The notes: a model not told the origin generated them from the letters alone. Positions 6,055 to 12,760 are shown, counted from the stretch's first letter. The stretch: 21,344 bases of DNA from a virus (IMGVR_UViG_3300008120_007368:1-21344); one strand, 5' to 3'. A program made the numbers and translations.

Positions 6055-6597
6055 TTACTTCCCTAAGATAGTAAACGGACCCTTTACGGTTTGAGAAAAT
6101 TTCTCTGCTGCTTGCAATGCAGTTCTTATTCTAGCATGAGGAGATCTAATTCGTCCAGTAGAATATAAAGATCCCATGGCAAATGATGCTCCTGACCCTA
6201 TGGCATTAAAGTCATTAGAATCTTCTCCCATATGCCAATCATTACAGAATTCAAACAGTCTACCGCCCACGCCAATCAATAATTCTGAGGAGTCTTCTTC
6301 GGTTGTTGGGTCTATCTTAGATGATTCAGCACATTCTCTTAGGGCATCTATAAAAATAGTATTAAGAAATTTATCAAATTTATCTAGATTTTTAAAATCT
6401 GGCTTGGGTGGGATAAAGATATGCTCAATAACTTTACCAAACCTAAAACTTCCAGCATAACCAATTAGATAATCGTCTTTAATAAATACCTTAGGTTCTT
6501 TTCTAGTGGATATAAGTTGGTTATTTTCATCTGCTGCCGCAGAATCCCCGCCCATGTATACCATTCCGTTATACGCTATGGCTGCAATACATGTCAT
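6055..6597 (-). CDS. Ntn-hydrolase, HslV/proteasome-beta-like peptidase, 180 aa
   Basis: This resembles the peptidase subunit of HslUV and proteasomes, which form self-compartmentalised proteolytic rings. After removal of Met1, Thr1 is the N-terminal nucleophile (MTCIAAI). GGDSAAAD gives the Asp17 equivalent, KVFIKDDYLIGYAGS the Lys33 region and AGS strand, and IGSGASFAMGSL the late 'GSG' motif. The length is close to HslV (about 174). No HslU ATPase is seen in the window, so it may work with a host unfoldase or as a stand-alone peptidase. The ribosome binding site is AGGTGAT. A role in virion-protein maturation is possible but unproven. Confidence 0.85.
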   Translation of the reverse strand: MTCIAAIAYNGMVYMGGDSAAADENNQLISTRKEPKVFIKDDYLIGYAGSFRFGKVIEHIFIPPKPDFKNLDKFDKFLNTIFIDALRECAESSKIDPTTEEDSSELLIGVGGRLFEFCNDWHMGEDSNDFNAIGSGASFAMGSLYSTGRIRSPHARIRTALQAAEKFSQTVKGPFTILGK

Positions 6598-6611
6598 GCT
6601 ATCACCTAAAT

Positions 6612-6902
6612 CTATTTATCTAGTTGGCCTTTAAGATTAATTAGATGTTCAAGCATTTCGTAGTACTTACCTTTCCATTCATCTAATTGATCTTCTAATT
6701 GTTTTATTTCATTCTTTCTATTTTCTAACTCTTCTTTTAAGACTTTAAGTTCTTCTAACTCAGTCATTCTTAATTGAATGTCTTTCTCAAAGTCATGCTT
6801 TACCTTACCCAGCCTATAGTCAAATATCTTTGCGGCTGATCCTGTAAATAGGGCTGCAAAGATTCCTACTAGTGCTATTAGAACTTCAGTTGGGATGTTC
6901 GT
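6612..6902 (-). CDS. membrane coiled-coil (holin-like) protein with apparent ACG start
   Basis: The frame opens after a TAG at 6935 and ends at TAG 6614-6612, but no ATG, GTG or TTG occurs before the hydrophobic segment. GAGGAG-TGGAGTAAG stands 9 bases before an ACG at 6902, and starting there gives NIPTEVLIALVGIFAALFTG, a normal membrane helix. About 60 residues of charged coiled coil follow (DIQLRMTELEELKVLKEE). CTG at 6923 is another possible start but lacks a ribosome site. One membrane helix plus coiled coil suggests a holin or lysis-accessory role, without proof. The start may be true ACG initiation or a mutated ATG. Confidence 0.65.
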   Translation of the reverse strand, partial: TNIPTEVLIALVGIFAALFTGSAAKIFDYRLGKVKHDFEKDIQLRMTELEELKVLKEELENRKNEIKQLEDQLDEWKGKYYEMLEHLINLKGQLDK

Positions 6903-6924
6903 CTTACTCCACTCCTCAGACAGA

Positions 6925-7209
6925 CTATATATCTATTTTATCATTGGAGTTCTTGTGAGCATACTTAGAACATATATATTTGGACATTTCTATAGTTTCT
7001 AGGCCAAGCCATCTATAGAAATCATCTATATCATTAACATTATTTAGTAACTTCTTTAACTTACTTGATAGTCTTTTGCATACGGTAAAGTCTTTATCAG
7101 TAGCGTTCCCCGCCTTTATGTTGGCAGTGATGATGTTTATTTGATTTATTACATCCTGACATTTGCTGTTAGGAGATAAGTTCACTTGCTGCGATTTCTT
7201 TACCGACAT
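6925..7209 (-). CDS. hypothetical helical protein, 94 aa
   Basis: A basic, helix-rich protein (MSVKKSQQVNLSPNSKCQDV; CKRLSSKLKKLLNNVNDIDDF). No domain is recognised. It overlaps the upstream zinc-knuckle gene by 41 bases, so its true start may be further in, but no internal Met is close. Confidence 0.65.
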   Translation of the reverse strand: MSVKKSQQVNLSPNSKCQDVINQINIITANIKAGNATDKDFTVCKRLSSKLKKLLNNVNDIDDFYRWLGLETIEMSKYICSKYAHKNSNDKIDI

Positions 7210-7399
7210 ATCTATGACGAATCACATACTCCCTTACTGTTTCTGGGCCGAACTTTCTACCCGCAAGAATAATGATCCATCGTGGCTCATACTTAGATTC
7301 TATACACTTTTTGCAAAGAAGCAAATTCATGCCGCTTAAAAGGGAGGACTTCTTCGGGGTCAATTCACTTTTAGGCTGACCACATGAATAACATACCAT
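7169..7399 (-). CDS. small zinc-knuckle protein, 76 aa
   Basis: CYSC (residues 3-6) and CKKC (29-32) form one treble-clef or knuckle-like metal site. A basic tail follows (IILAGRKFGPETVREYVIRH). Proteins of this layout are frequent in phages of actinobacteria but uncharacterised. The start overlaps the stop of the upstream gene by one base. Confidence 0.75.
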   Translation of the reverse strand: MVCYSCGQPKSELTPKKSSLLSGMNLLLCKKCIESKYEPRWIIILAGRKFGPETVREYVIRHRYVGKEIAASELIS

Positions 7400-7596
7400 T
7401 AAATTTCTTCTTCCTCTATTCCGATTGCAATGTCTTCTAAAAATATAATGTCTTCATTAAGTAATGTCACTTTAAATTCTATACCGTCTTTATTATATTT
7501 TACCAGACTTGTAAATGCTCCTAGGTTTTCTGTTACCCCGTAGCATTTCTCATCTGGTATATAAACAATAAAGTTGTGTATAGATCTCTTAGACAT
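7399..7596 (-). CDS. hypothetical protein, 65 aa
   Basis: A small strand-rich protein (MSKRSIHNFIVYIPDEKCYG) with an acidic C-terminus (IGIEEEEI). No family is recognised. It overlaps the upstream gene by eight bases and the next by one. Confidence 0.75.
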   Translation of the reverse strand: MSKRSIHNFIVYIPDEKCYGVTENLGAFTSLVKYNKDGIEFKVTLLNEDIIFLEDIAIGIEEEEI

Positions 7597-7834
7597 ATTT
7601 TATGCCCTCTATCTCGCATCTAACGCCAAAGTTCTGAATCATAGTCCTTACTTGAAGCAAGTACTCCATGACTTGCATACGCTTAGACTCTGAGAACTCC
7701 ATGATATTATCCTCATGGACTGTCAATGCGATATAATTAGGCCTCTTTCTGATATCTAATTTGATACCAGTAAAGGGAGGCTTAACCTCTCGTATAGCCT
7801 TAGCCATCTCTTTTGTGTAGAATACTTGATCCAT
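7589..7834 (-). CDS. hypothetical protein, 81 aa
   Basis: The layout is helix (FYTKEMAKAIREVKPPF), strands (GIKLDIRKRPNYIALTVHED) and a C-terminal helix with SKRMQVMEYLLQVRTMIQNFG. No recognised domain. It overlaps the WhiB gene by 35 bases, from an ATG inside that gene. Confidence 0.75.
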   Translation of the reverse strand: MDQVFYTKEMAKAIREVKPPFTGIKLDIRKRPNYIALTVHEDNIMEFSESKRMQVMEYLLQVRTMIQNFGVRCEIEGIKYV

Positions 7835-8135
7835 GTATTGACTTCAGCCTCTTCCAAATTTCTGGTGTCTTATGAGAATTATACTCTTTATCAACTCTAC
7901 CTAGGTCTAGGTAAACTCCTCCCCAGACCCCGCGCTCTTTATTATTTACACCTTCATTATAGCATTGTTTGGCTACTGGACAGTGTAGACACATCTCATC
8001 AACTTGTGCTGCTAGATGCTTATCTGTTTCATAATCATCATAAAACATATTGATATCTGCATTAATACATGCAGCAAGTTGGTACCACTTTAGATTATCT
8101 GCGTCTAGTCCAAGTTCATCAATTATATTCGACAT
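7800..8135 (-). CDS. WhiB-family iron-sulfur transcription factor
   Basis: WhiB proteins hold a [4Fe-4S] cluster and bind the principal sigma factor to alter promoter choice. They occur only in actinobacteria and their phages. The four ligands are C23, C49, C52 and C58 (AACINAD; MCLHCPVAKQC), followed by the diagnostic GVWGG turn at residues 69-73. Length 111 is typical. The C-terminal basic region (TPEIWKRLKSIHG) may touch DNA. Phage WhiB proteins can act as dominant-negative regulators of host WhiB proteins. This is the strongest evidence for an actinobacterial host. Confidence 0.93.
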   Translation of the reverse strand: MSNIIDELGLDADNLKWYQLAACINADINMFYDDYETDKHLAAQVDEMCLHCPVAKQCYNEGVNNKERGVWGGVYLDLGRVDKEYNSHKTPEIWKRLKSIHGSSILHKRDG

Positions 8136-8355
8136 TTGAAGGAACCTTTACCTTCCAAGTTCCGTCATTCTGTACGGGGAATCGGAAAGAAATGCCCCAC
8201 TGACCGTTCTTAAAAGAACCGTCTTTTGATGTGTATCCTGAAGGGTTAGGAACCCAACGAACAACATCCCATCCATCCCAGGAATACCCACGATGGGAAT
8301 TACTCTCAATAAAGCCGTGAGCCTTATTGTAATCTAGTGTAAGAGTTTTCATCAT
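8119..8355 (-). CDS. hypothetical protein, 78 aa
   Basis: A Trp/Gly-rich protein (RGYSWDGWDVVRWVPNPSGY) that is probably all strand. No family is recognised. It starts inside the 3' end of the small coiled-coil gene (32-base overlap) and overlaps WhiB by 17 bases. The second Met is an equally good start. Confidence 0.7.
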   Translation of the reverse strand: MMKTLTLDYNKAHGFIESNSHRGYSWDGWDVVRWVPNPSGYTSKDGSFKNGQWGISFRFPVQNDGTWKVKVPSNVEYN

Positions 8356-8473
8356 TTGCTTTCTGTAGAATCATTGATTTTTTATATGCGTCTTGCTCAA
8401 GAACTATTCGTATTCTTGCAAGTTCTTCTCTAATACCATCTAGTATTGCTGTAATATTATCTAGATCGCTCAT
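8324..8473 (-). CDS. small helical protein, 49 aa
   Basis: The ATG at 8473 overlaps the deaminase stop in an ATGA junction, and the TAA is at 8326-8324. The sequence begins MSDLDNITAILDGIREELAR and continues as one amphipathic helix with heptads (IRIVLEQDAYKKS), so it is probably a short coiled coil. No function can be assigned. Confidence 0.65.
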   Translation of the reverse strand: MSDLDNITAILDGIREELARIRIVLEQDAYKKSMILQKANDENSYTRLQ

Positions 8474-8845
8474 GTATAAACTACCTTTCGAATACCCGCG
8501 TCGTTAATTGCCTTGTGGCATCTATCGCAAGGGCGCGACAACCTATCCTGCCCCCGCTTATTTACTCTTGCCACATAAAGCGTAGCGCCCTTTGGGTTTC
8601 TCACCTTACGCAAAGCGTCAATCTCTGCGTGTACAGAACAGTGTGTCTTGATATGTTCTGATGAAACAACGGTGGGGTGATTTCGCTTCTTATTAATTCC
8701 AACACTAATCACACTACCGCCTCTAACAATTACTGCGCCGTGCTTCATTCGACATTCAGAAGACTGGGCCACGTTTAGCGCTAGGTCCAAGTACTTCTGG
8801 TCACGCCGCGATAGCCGAGAAAAGATCTCCTTTTGGCATCATCAT
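8470..8845 (-). CDS. cytidine/deoxycytidylate deaminase, 5' end in a shifted frame
   Basis: The zinc site is complete: HAE at residues 54-56 (CSVHAEIDAL) and PCDRC (88-91) in the main frame, where E56 is the proton shuttle. The main frame has only a TTG at 8790 with no ribosome site, yet in-frame coding continues upstream (SRLSRRDQKY). An ATG series at 8845-8837 overlaps the upstream stop (TGATG), has AAAGGG before it and encodes MPKGDLF before meeting TGA. Removing one T in the TTTT at 8820-8823 joins both frames. The enzyme likely makes dUMP for dTMP or controls nucleotide pools. The extent given spans both frames; the minimum frame is 8470-8790. Confidence 0.8.
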
Positions 8846-9234
8846 CACCCTTTCACAATCTCCGTAGGAATTTCCATTGCACTACTTATATTAGCAAGGG
8901 AAGTGGTTTTCTTGCAAGAATCCCTGACAAAAAATATCGCCTTATCAATATTAAGGCTAGCAAGATCATACATCTGCACGGCAGAACTATCTGAAATTTT
9001 CTTAGGCCTAAACAACTGCTCATCGATAGAGTAGCCCTTCTGCTTAAGTAGTCTCTCTACCTTACCAATATATTCAGTAACCATATTTTCCGCTGGGGTA
9101 GATGCCGTATGAACAAAAGTAATCTTTTTATCGTTGGGATTTGTCGATACCCACTTGTCTAGTATTACTGTCATCTTACGCATTATTTCATTATAGTCTA
9201 CCCAGTTACGGCTACCGCCGACAAGGATTCTCAT
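8845..9234 (-). CDS. DUF2493 (SLOG/YspA-like) protein, 129 aa
   Basis: The opening MRILVGGSRNWVDYNEIMRK is the Rossmann-like first strand and GSR loop of DUF2493, a SLOG-superfamily nucleotide-binding family. HTASTPAENMVTEYIG replaces the usual 'GGAxGAD' motif, and a late strand reads KAIFFVRD. SLOG proteins bind nucleotides or NAD-derived signals, often in phage or defence settings, but the ligand here is unknown. It has a GGAG ribosome site and shares a TGATG stop/start with the deaminase. Confidence 0.75.
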   Translation of the reverse strand: MRILVGGSRNWVDYNEIMRKMTVILDKWVSTNPNDKKITFVHTASTPAENMVTEYIGKVERLLKQKGYSIDEQLFRPKKISDSSAVQMYDLASLNIDKAIFFVRDSCKKTTSLANISSAMEIPTEIVKG

Positions 9235-9251
9235 TACATTTCTCCGATTAA

Positions 9252-9899
9252 TTACTCAGCAGGGGCTTCTTCAGAAACCTCTGGCGCTACAGTTTCTTCT
9301 ACTGGAGCATCTACAACTGGCTCTTCTTCTGAGGCTGGCTCTTCAGGCACAACTTCTTCAACAACTGCTTCCTCAATTACTTCTTCTACAGTTTCTTCTT
9401 CAACTGTATTATCTTCAATTGCTGGTGCTGGTTCTTCAACAACTGCTGGAGTCTCAGCAACTACCTCTTCAACAATTGGCTCATCTAGTGGCGCGTCATT
9501 TTCTTCTGTAAGATCTACCAGTGCAGGCTCATCTGCTGGGAAGAAAACTCCAGACCATATTGACTTATTCATTCTGTCATTCATTATAGAATCTCTCTTC
9601 TGTTTAGACCAGGATGCTCCTGCATCCCCGCCCCAAAGATCCCAGGCCACTCTGCCTGGGCTTGGGAAACCTTCTTCTCCTGAACTAAAACCCTTAGCCT
9701 TCTTATCTACTTCATGACGGGAGAAGAAACTATACATTCTCAATACCGTAGAAGCAGACAGAGACTCTTTATTGGCTAGTTGATTCGCTCTAGCCAGACC
9801 TACTCTTGTACCACCGCGCTTGCCCTCTTTCTTCCATTTCAGCGCTCTACGGGCAGCCGAAGCCATACCATCAGTAGGTGCATAAGTTTTTTCAGCCAT
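9252..9899 (-). CDS. conserved phage domain with long acidic Glu/Val/Pro tail, 215 aa
   Basis: Residues 5-118 carry a conserved phage domain (MASAARRALKWKKEGKRGGT, later SFFSRHEVDKKAKGF and GRVAWDLWGGDAGASW). It appears alone or fused to head-maturation proteins in other phages; its function is not settled. Residues 121-215 are low complexity, almost only E, V, P and A, and probably disordered. A TGGTATAAT box ends 5 bases before the ATG and there is no Shine-Dalgarno site, so a leaderless transcript is likely. The acidic tail could act as a DNA mimic or a scaffold; that is inference. Confidence 0.75.
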   Translation of the reverse strand: MAEKTYAPTDGMASAARRALKWKKEGKRGGTRVGLARANQLANKESLSASTVLRMYSFFSRHEVDKKAKGFSSGEEGFPSPGRVAWDLWGGDAGASWSKQKRDSIMNDRMNKSIWSGVFFPADEPALVDLTEENDAPLDEPIVEEVVAETPAVVEEPAPAIEDNTVEEETVEEVIEEAVVEEVVPEEPASEEEPVVDAPVEETVAPEVSEEAPAE

Positions 9900-9904
9900 A
9901 CTTA

Positions 9905-9913
9905 ATTATACCA
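9905..9913 (-). promoter_or_regulatory. extended -10 box, leaderless start for the 9252-9899 gene
   Basis: The minus strand reads TGG-TATAAT with 5 bases to the ATG at 9899 and no ribosome binding site between. Transcription would start at or next to the A of ATG. The same TGNTATAAT-N5-6-ATG layout recurs at 12752 and 16532. Confidence 0.6.
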
Positions 9914-10433
9914 TGCCCATTTTTGTCACATAGTCATACATTACAATGCCGCTAGCCGTACCAACATTAAGACTTCTTACGCTGCCAAGTTGGGGAATGG
10001 AGACTATATCATCAGCCATTCCAAGAGCGAAAGGAGAGATACCTCTTTGCTCTTCTCCAAACATGATGAAGGAATCCTTGCGCCACTCATACTGATTAAG
10101 AGGGATCGCGCCTGGAACATTATCAATTGCCACCCACCTCATCTGTCTGATATCACTATTGTTAAGATAAAGGTCATCAAGTGACGGAGAATGCTTAAGG
10201 TGGTTGTAGTGTTGAGTTCCTACTGCGCCGCGCTTATCCCACTTCTTATTTCCAATGATCCAGCACTCCTTAGCCATAAATGCATTGGCATTTCTAATTC
10301 CAGTAGCCTTGTTAAAATCACCAGATAGATTCTCAAAGGCCACAGCGTAGGAAAGCCTGCGGGTATCAAGGTCGGCCTTTATCTGATCTGTTTCCCACTC
10401 TTTATAGTAGTCAATGACGTTTTTGCCTGTCAT
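9906..10433 (-). CDS. SpoU/TrmH-family RNA 2'-O-methyltransferase, 175 aa
   Basis: SPOUT methyltransferases use a trefoil knot to bind SAM and methylate ribose 2'-OH in tRNA or rRNA. Motif 1 lies in NKATGIRNANAFMAKECWI (residues 41-59), motif 2 in MFGEEQRGIS and motif 3 in PQLGSVRSLNVGTASGIVMY (147-166); the SLNV knot segment is diagnostic. At 175 residues it is a minimal single-domain form. In a phage with many tRNAs, modifying its own tRNAs or host tRNA is a reasonable guess. The start has AGGAG 5 bases upstream. Confidence 0.88.
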   Translation of the reverse strand: MTGKNVIDYYKEWETDQIKADLDTRRLSYAVAFENLSGDFNKATGIRNANAFMAKECWIIGNKKWDKRGAVGTQHYNHLKHSPSLDDLYLNNSDIRQMRWVAIDNVPGAIPLNQYEWRKDSFIMFGEEQRGISPFALGMADDIVSIPQLGSVRSLNVGTASGIVMYDYVTKMGMV

Positions 10434-10441
10434 TATATCTC

Positions 10442-11146
10442 CTAGAGATTAGTATCTTCTATTGTCTTATTTACATTATACCTATTCTTCTTGTGCTTTT
10501 TCCAGAAATTTTTTCTAGAAACAAAGCCGGGTATAACATATCTATGTGGGCCTGGACCTGGAGAATTCACCCCATGCCTCCAGTTTTCGCTCGTAGGGAA
10601 TACTAATATAGAATTTTTTGGAGGTCGCAACTCTATTTTTTGATTAACAAAAAATACTTCTCCGTTGGTATATTCATCATTCAAATAGAAAACTACGGCA
10701 TACTCTAGAGATGGGTCCGTATGATTATCTACATGATCTTTTAACGGCACTCCCTCGTACTGTCTTTGTATTGTGCCGCATCCATTAAATTGAATATCTT
10801 TTCTGAAGTCAAACAACTCTTGGCATCTTTTTTTTAAGATGTTGGCAATTTTGTGATCATTTATTCTTAAATTTTTATCATACCAATTATCTGTTATTTC
10901 ATATAGACCCTGGCTAACTAAACTGTCTATATCATCTGTGCCAAACTTAAGTTGCGCGAGTTTTTTGGCACCAATCATGTACTCCTTGCACCATTCTTCA
11001 TGATTAGCATTGATTGCTAATTCTACTAATTCTTCAGACTCGCTCTCTTTAATAAAATTTTTTATTAAAAATATTCTATAGTCTAACTCTTCTACCTCGT
11101 ATTCAAGGTTTTCTATATAACTCTTAGTTAATATTTTTTCTGACAT
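10442..11146 (-). CDS. 2-oxoglutarate/Fe(II) dioxygenase, prolyl-4-hydroxylase-like, 234 aa
   Basis: This family hydroxylates proline or other residues using Fe(II), O2 and 2-oxoglutarate. The double-stranded beta-helix is clear: YEGVPLKDHVDNHTD holds HxD (H138, D140), then AVVFYLNDEYTNGEVFF, KNSILVFP, and the distal H191 (WRHGV) and R202 (HRYVIPGF) for 2OG binding. Residues 1-60 are a helical, acidic N-terminal extension; the C-terminus is very basic (KKHKKNRYN). Substrate is unknown; phage structural proteins are plausible. It has a GGAG site and overlaps the upstream gene by one base. Confidence 0.85.
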   Translation of the reverse strand: MSEKILTKSYIENLEYEVEELDYRIFLIKNFIKESESEELVELAINANHEEWCKEYMIGAKKLAQLKFGTDDIDSLVSQGLYEITDNWYDKNLRINDHKIANILKKRCQELFDFRKDIQFNGCGTIQRQYEGVPLKDHVDNHTDPSLEYAVVFYLNDEYTNGEVFFVNQKIELRPPKNSILVFPTSENWRHGVNSPGPGPHRYVIPGFVSRKNFWKKHKKNRYNVNKTIEDTNL

Positions 11147-11457
11147 TACTCAAACTCCTCAGGAATTATTACTCCATTTTCAATTAGGTAGTCCCTGCCC
11201 TGCTCAGTTATCTTAAATTTTGGAGTTAGATTTGTGTCGTATTCTATAGTGATAAATCCTAATGCATAAAGATTCATAAGTTCAGCATTCATTTCCTCCA
11301 TCATTGCATCATACAATTCTGGGAATATATGCTTCATCCTTTCAAAGTCGAACACGAATGTTCTTTCCCCATCTTCATTCATGCCCACCCATACAAGAAC
11401 TTTTTCTTCTTCAAGGTAACTCATGAAATGCTCTACCTCTTCATCACTAAATTCCAT
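11146..11457 (-). CDS. hypothetical protein with C-terminal winged-helix-like segment, 103 aa
   Basis: The N-terminus is acidic and helical (FSDEEVEHFMSYLEEEKVLV). The C-terminal half (LMNLYALGFITIEYDTN, KFKITEQGRDYLIENG) looks like the last helix and wing of a winged-helix domain, but the rest of the fold is not clear. The ATG at 11457 is one base after the discriminator of tRNA-Thr, and no ribosome site is present, so its mRNA may be produced by tRNA processing. Confidence 0.7.
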   Translation of the reverse strand: MEFSDEEVEHFMSYLEEEKVLVWVGMNEDGERTFVFDFERMKHIFPELYDAMMEEMNAELMNLYALGFITIEYDTNLTPKFKITEQGRDYLIENGVIIPEEFE

Positions 11458-11458
11458 G

Positions 11459-11531
11459 AGCCACAGATCGGATTCGAACCGATGACTTTTCGCTTACAAG
11501 GCGAATACTCTACCAACTGAGTTACTGTGGC
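11459..11531 (-). tRNA. tRNA-Thr(UGU)
   Basis: The cloverleaf has acceptor GCCACAG/CTGTGGC, a D-arm, anticodon loop CTTGTAA (anticodon TGT) on a TTCGC/GCGAA stem and a T-arm with TTCGAAT. CCA is not encoded. It reads ACA codons. The next gene's ATG begins one base after its 3' end. Confidence 0.95.
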
Positions 11532-11584
11532 GACCGTAGACTGTTGCCGCAATTTTATTTGCGTCTACGATATAAGTGTATCAT

Positions 11585-12081
11585 TTACTGTTTTACAGGT
11601 GTACATTTCTTAGGGAACAAGGACCATCCTGTATTGAATGGATAAATTACCCATGAGTAGGTTAGTCCAGATCCCCATAAAGAATAATACATTCCTGCAT
11701 TTTCATACCAGGAGTCATTCTTAAATGAATAACCATACTTTGCCAAGTACCCAGGGCTCCAGTAAAATATCTGCTAGATTCATCTAATGATTCATGCTTA
11801 GATTCGCGCCAGGTAATTGCCCAGGCCCCTCTTAACATTCCAGGTCTATTAAAACCTGCCTTGAACAGTATCTTTGCCTGCTTATCATTACAATTAGAGG
11901 GCAGTGTCCAATTTCTATCTGTTATTGCCCTTCTTTCTTGTGTGTCAGCGGTGGCAAAGTTTCCTGTACCTTCCGCCAAAGGCGTAGACTTAGCATACGC
12001 CAGGTTTGGAGAGATTAGTACTGTAGATAATACTACTGCTATTGATACTAATCCAGCACCAAATCGGTTTATTGTCGTCAT
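11585..12081 (-). CDS. secreted lysozyme/transglycosylase-like protein, frame broken
   Basis: The ATG at 12081 has a strong AAGGAGGTC site and a sigma70-type promoter upstream. Residues 1-30 form a signal peptide (AVVLSTVLISPNLAYA, then cleavage). The lysozyme-like core shows GMLRGAWAITWRESKHESLD, where Glu in WRES fits the catalytic acid, and a following TGALGTWQ. The frame then runs into out-of-frame sequence and stops at 11662. The -1 frame gives a sensible continuation (KYGYSFKNDSWYENAGMYYS, then LWGSGLTYSWVIYPF) to a TAA at 11587. One base is missing or a -1 shift occurs between 11773 and 11662, best near 11725-11770. The intact product would be about 165 residues and is probably involved in cell-wall degradation. 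Confidence 0.7.
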
Positions 12082-12113
12082 ATTGACCTCCTTGTGGCGG
12101 CAACATGAATTCT

Positions 12114-12142
12114 ATTATACAGAAATTTTATGCGACGTTCAA
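12114..12142 (-). promoter_or_regulatory. sigma70-type promoter for the lysozyme-like gene
   Basis: TTGAAC (12142-12137) and TATAAT (12119-12114) are separated by exactly 17 bases on the minus strand. The -35 lies inside the end of the preceding 39-residue gene. The start of the lysozyme-like gene is 33 bases downstream with its own ribosome site. Confidence 0.75.
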
Positions 12143-12247
12143 GGATTCGGGGTAATTTACTATTTCTATCATGTTATCGTATATGACAATGTGTGGTTTA
12201 AAGTAGTAGTCTTCACCATTTTTTACCAGGCAGTAGAAGGTGAACAT
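12128..12247 (-). CDS. small hypothetical protein, 39 aa
   Basis: A 39-codon frame begins MFTFYCLVKNGEDYYFKPHI and ends NYPESLNVA. Its ATG at 12247 shares one base with the stop of the upstream gene (TAATG), the same coupling seen elsewhere. It is probably strand-rich; no family is recognised. The -35 of the lysozyme promoter is within its last codons. Confidence 0.6.
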   Translation of the reverse strand: MFTFYCLVKNGEDYYFKPHIVIYDNMIEIVNYPESLNVA

Positions 12248-12372
12248 TATTTCTTGCCGCCCTTGCGTCTTAATGGAGACTTGCCAATCTTAATCTTTCC
12301 GTCAGAGTGGTCGGGATTTTTTATTCCCCCGCCTCCGCCACGAATTGTTTCGGTTGTAATAACATTAAACAT
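12247..12372 (-). CDS. small basic Gly-rich protein, 41 aa
   Basis: A 41-codon frame begins MFNVITTETIRGGGGGIKNP and ends GKSPLRRKGGKK. Its net charge is strongly positive. It overlaps the upstream stop by eight bases and shares one base with the next gene. No known family; the composition suggests a nucleic-acid-binding peptide. Confidence 0.6.
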   Translation of the reverse strand: MFNVITTETIRGGGGGIKNPDHSDGKIKIGKSPLRRKGGKK

Positions 12373-12745
12373 TTTTAAAGAAAGATCCGCCCCAGAATTT
12401 ATCTGACATTAACATATCGTCATCATCATTCATATCATCATCTTCATCATCTATACCTGAAGTATTTACATATCCATCTGGAATTGCTGCTAATCGACAC
12501 TTTCCATTTTCTTCAACTTCATAAGATAGTATCTTGCATCCAAGGGCTCCTCCATCTTTCTCAAAGTGCATAGAGCAGTTTCCACACCTCACCCCGATGC
12601 TTGCGTCTTCATTTTCTCCTGCTGGTTCATATCCAACCCAAATACTTGAAGTACCTTTATCAAATGGGCCGTATGTCTCTGCTATAGAGACTAGTGCATC
12701 ATGGTATGCTTTTTCTTCTGTAGTTAATTCATCATAAAGTTCCAT
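12365..12745 (-). CDS. four-cysteine (possibly Fe-S) protein with acidic tail, 126 aa
   Basis: Cysteines at 54, 57, 70 and 83 (VRCGNCSMHFEKDGGALGCK, then GKCRLAAIPDG) form a metal-site pattern. It resembles small cysteine-rich domains often found near phage head genes, sometimes compared with high-potential iron-sulfur proteins. Residues 98-113 are almost all Asp/Glu, an acidic linker before WGGSFF. No ribosome site is present; a TGATATAAT box ends 6 bases before the ATG, so it is a leaderless candidate. It is placed 18 bases after tRNA-Tyr. Confidence 0.75.
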   Translation of the reverse strand: MELYDELTTEEKAYHDALVSIAETYGPFDKGTSSIWVGYEPAGENEDASIGVRCGNCSMHFEKDGGALGCKILSYEVEENGKCRLAAIPDGYVNTSGIDDEDDDMNDDDDMLMSDKFWGGSFFKNV

Positions 12746-12751
12746 AATACT

Positions 12752-12760
12752 ATTATATCA
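12752..12760 (-). promoter_or_regulatory. extended -10 box, leaderless start for the 12365-12745 gene
   Basis: The minus strand reads TGA-TATAAT, then 6 bases, then ATG at 12745. It lies directly after the tRNA-Tyr 3' end. No Shine-Dalgarno sequence fits between the box and the ATG. Confidence 0.6.

Noticed and set aside
12005-12106. Leaderless upstream ORF from ATG at 12106, seven bases after TATAAT
   Set aside because: The peptide has no natural character and the gene's own ribosome site at 12087-12095 is strong; chance placement is likely.
11861-12406. Plus-strand open frame of 181 codons
   Set aside because: It crosses the lysozyme-like gene, its promoter and three minus-strand genes, and resembles no protein. 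All supported genes run the other way.
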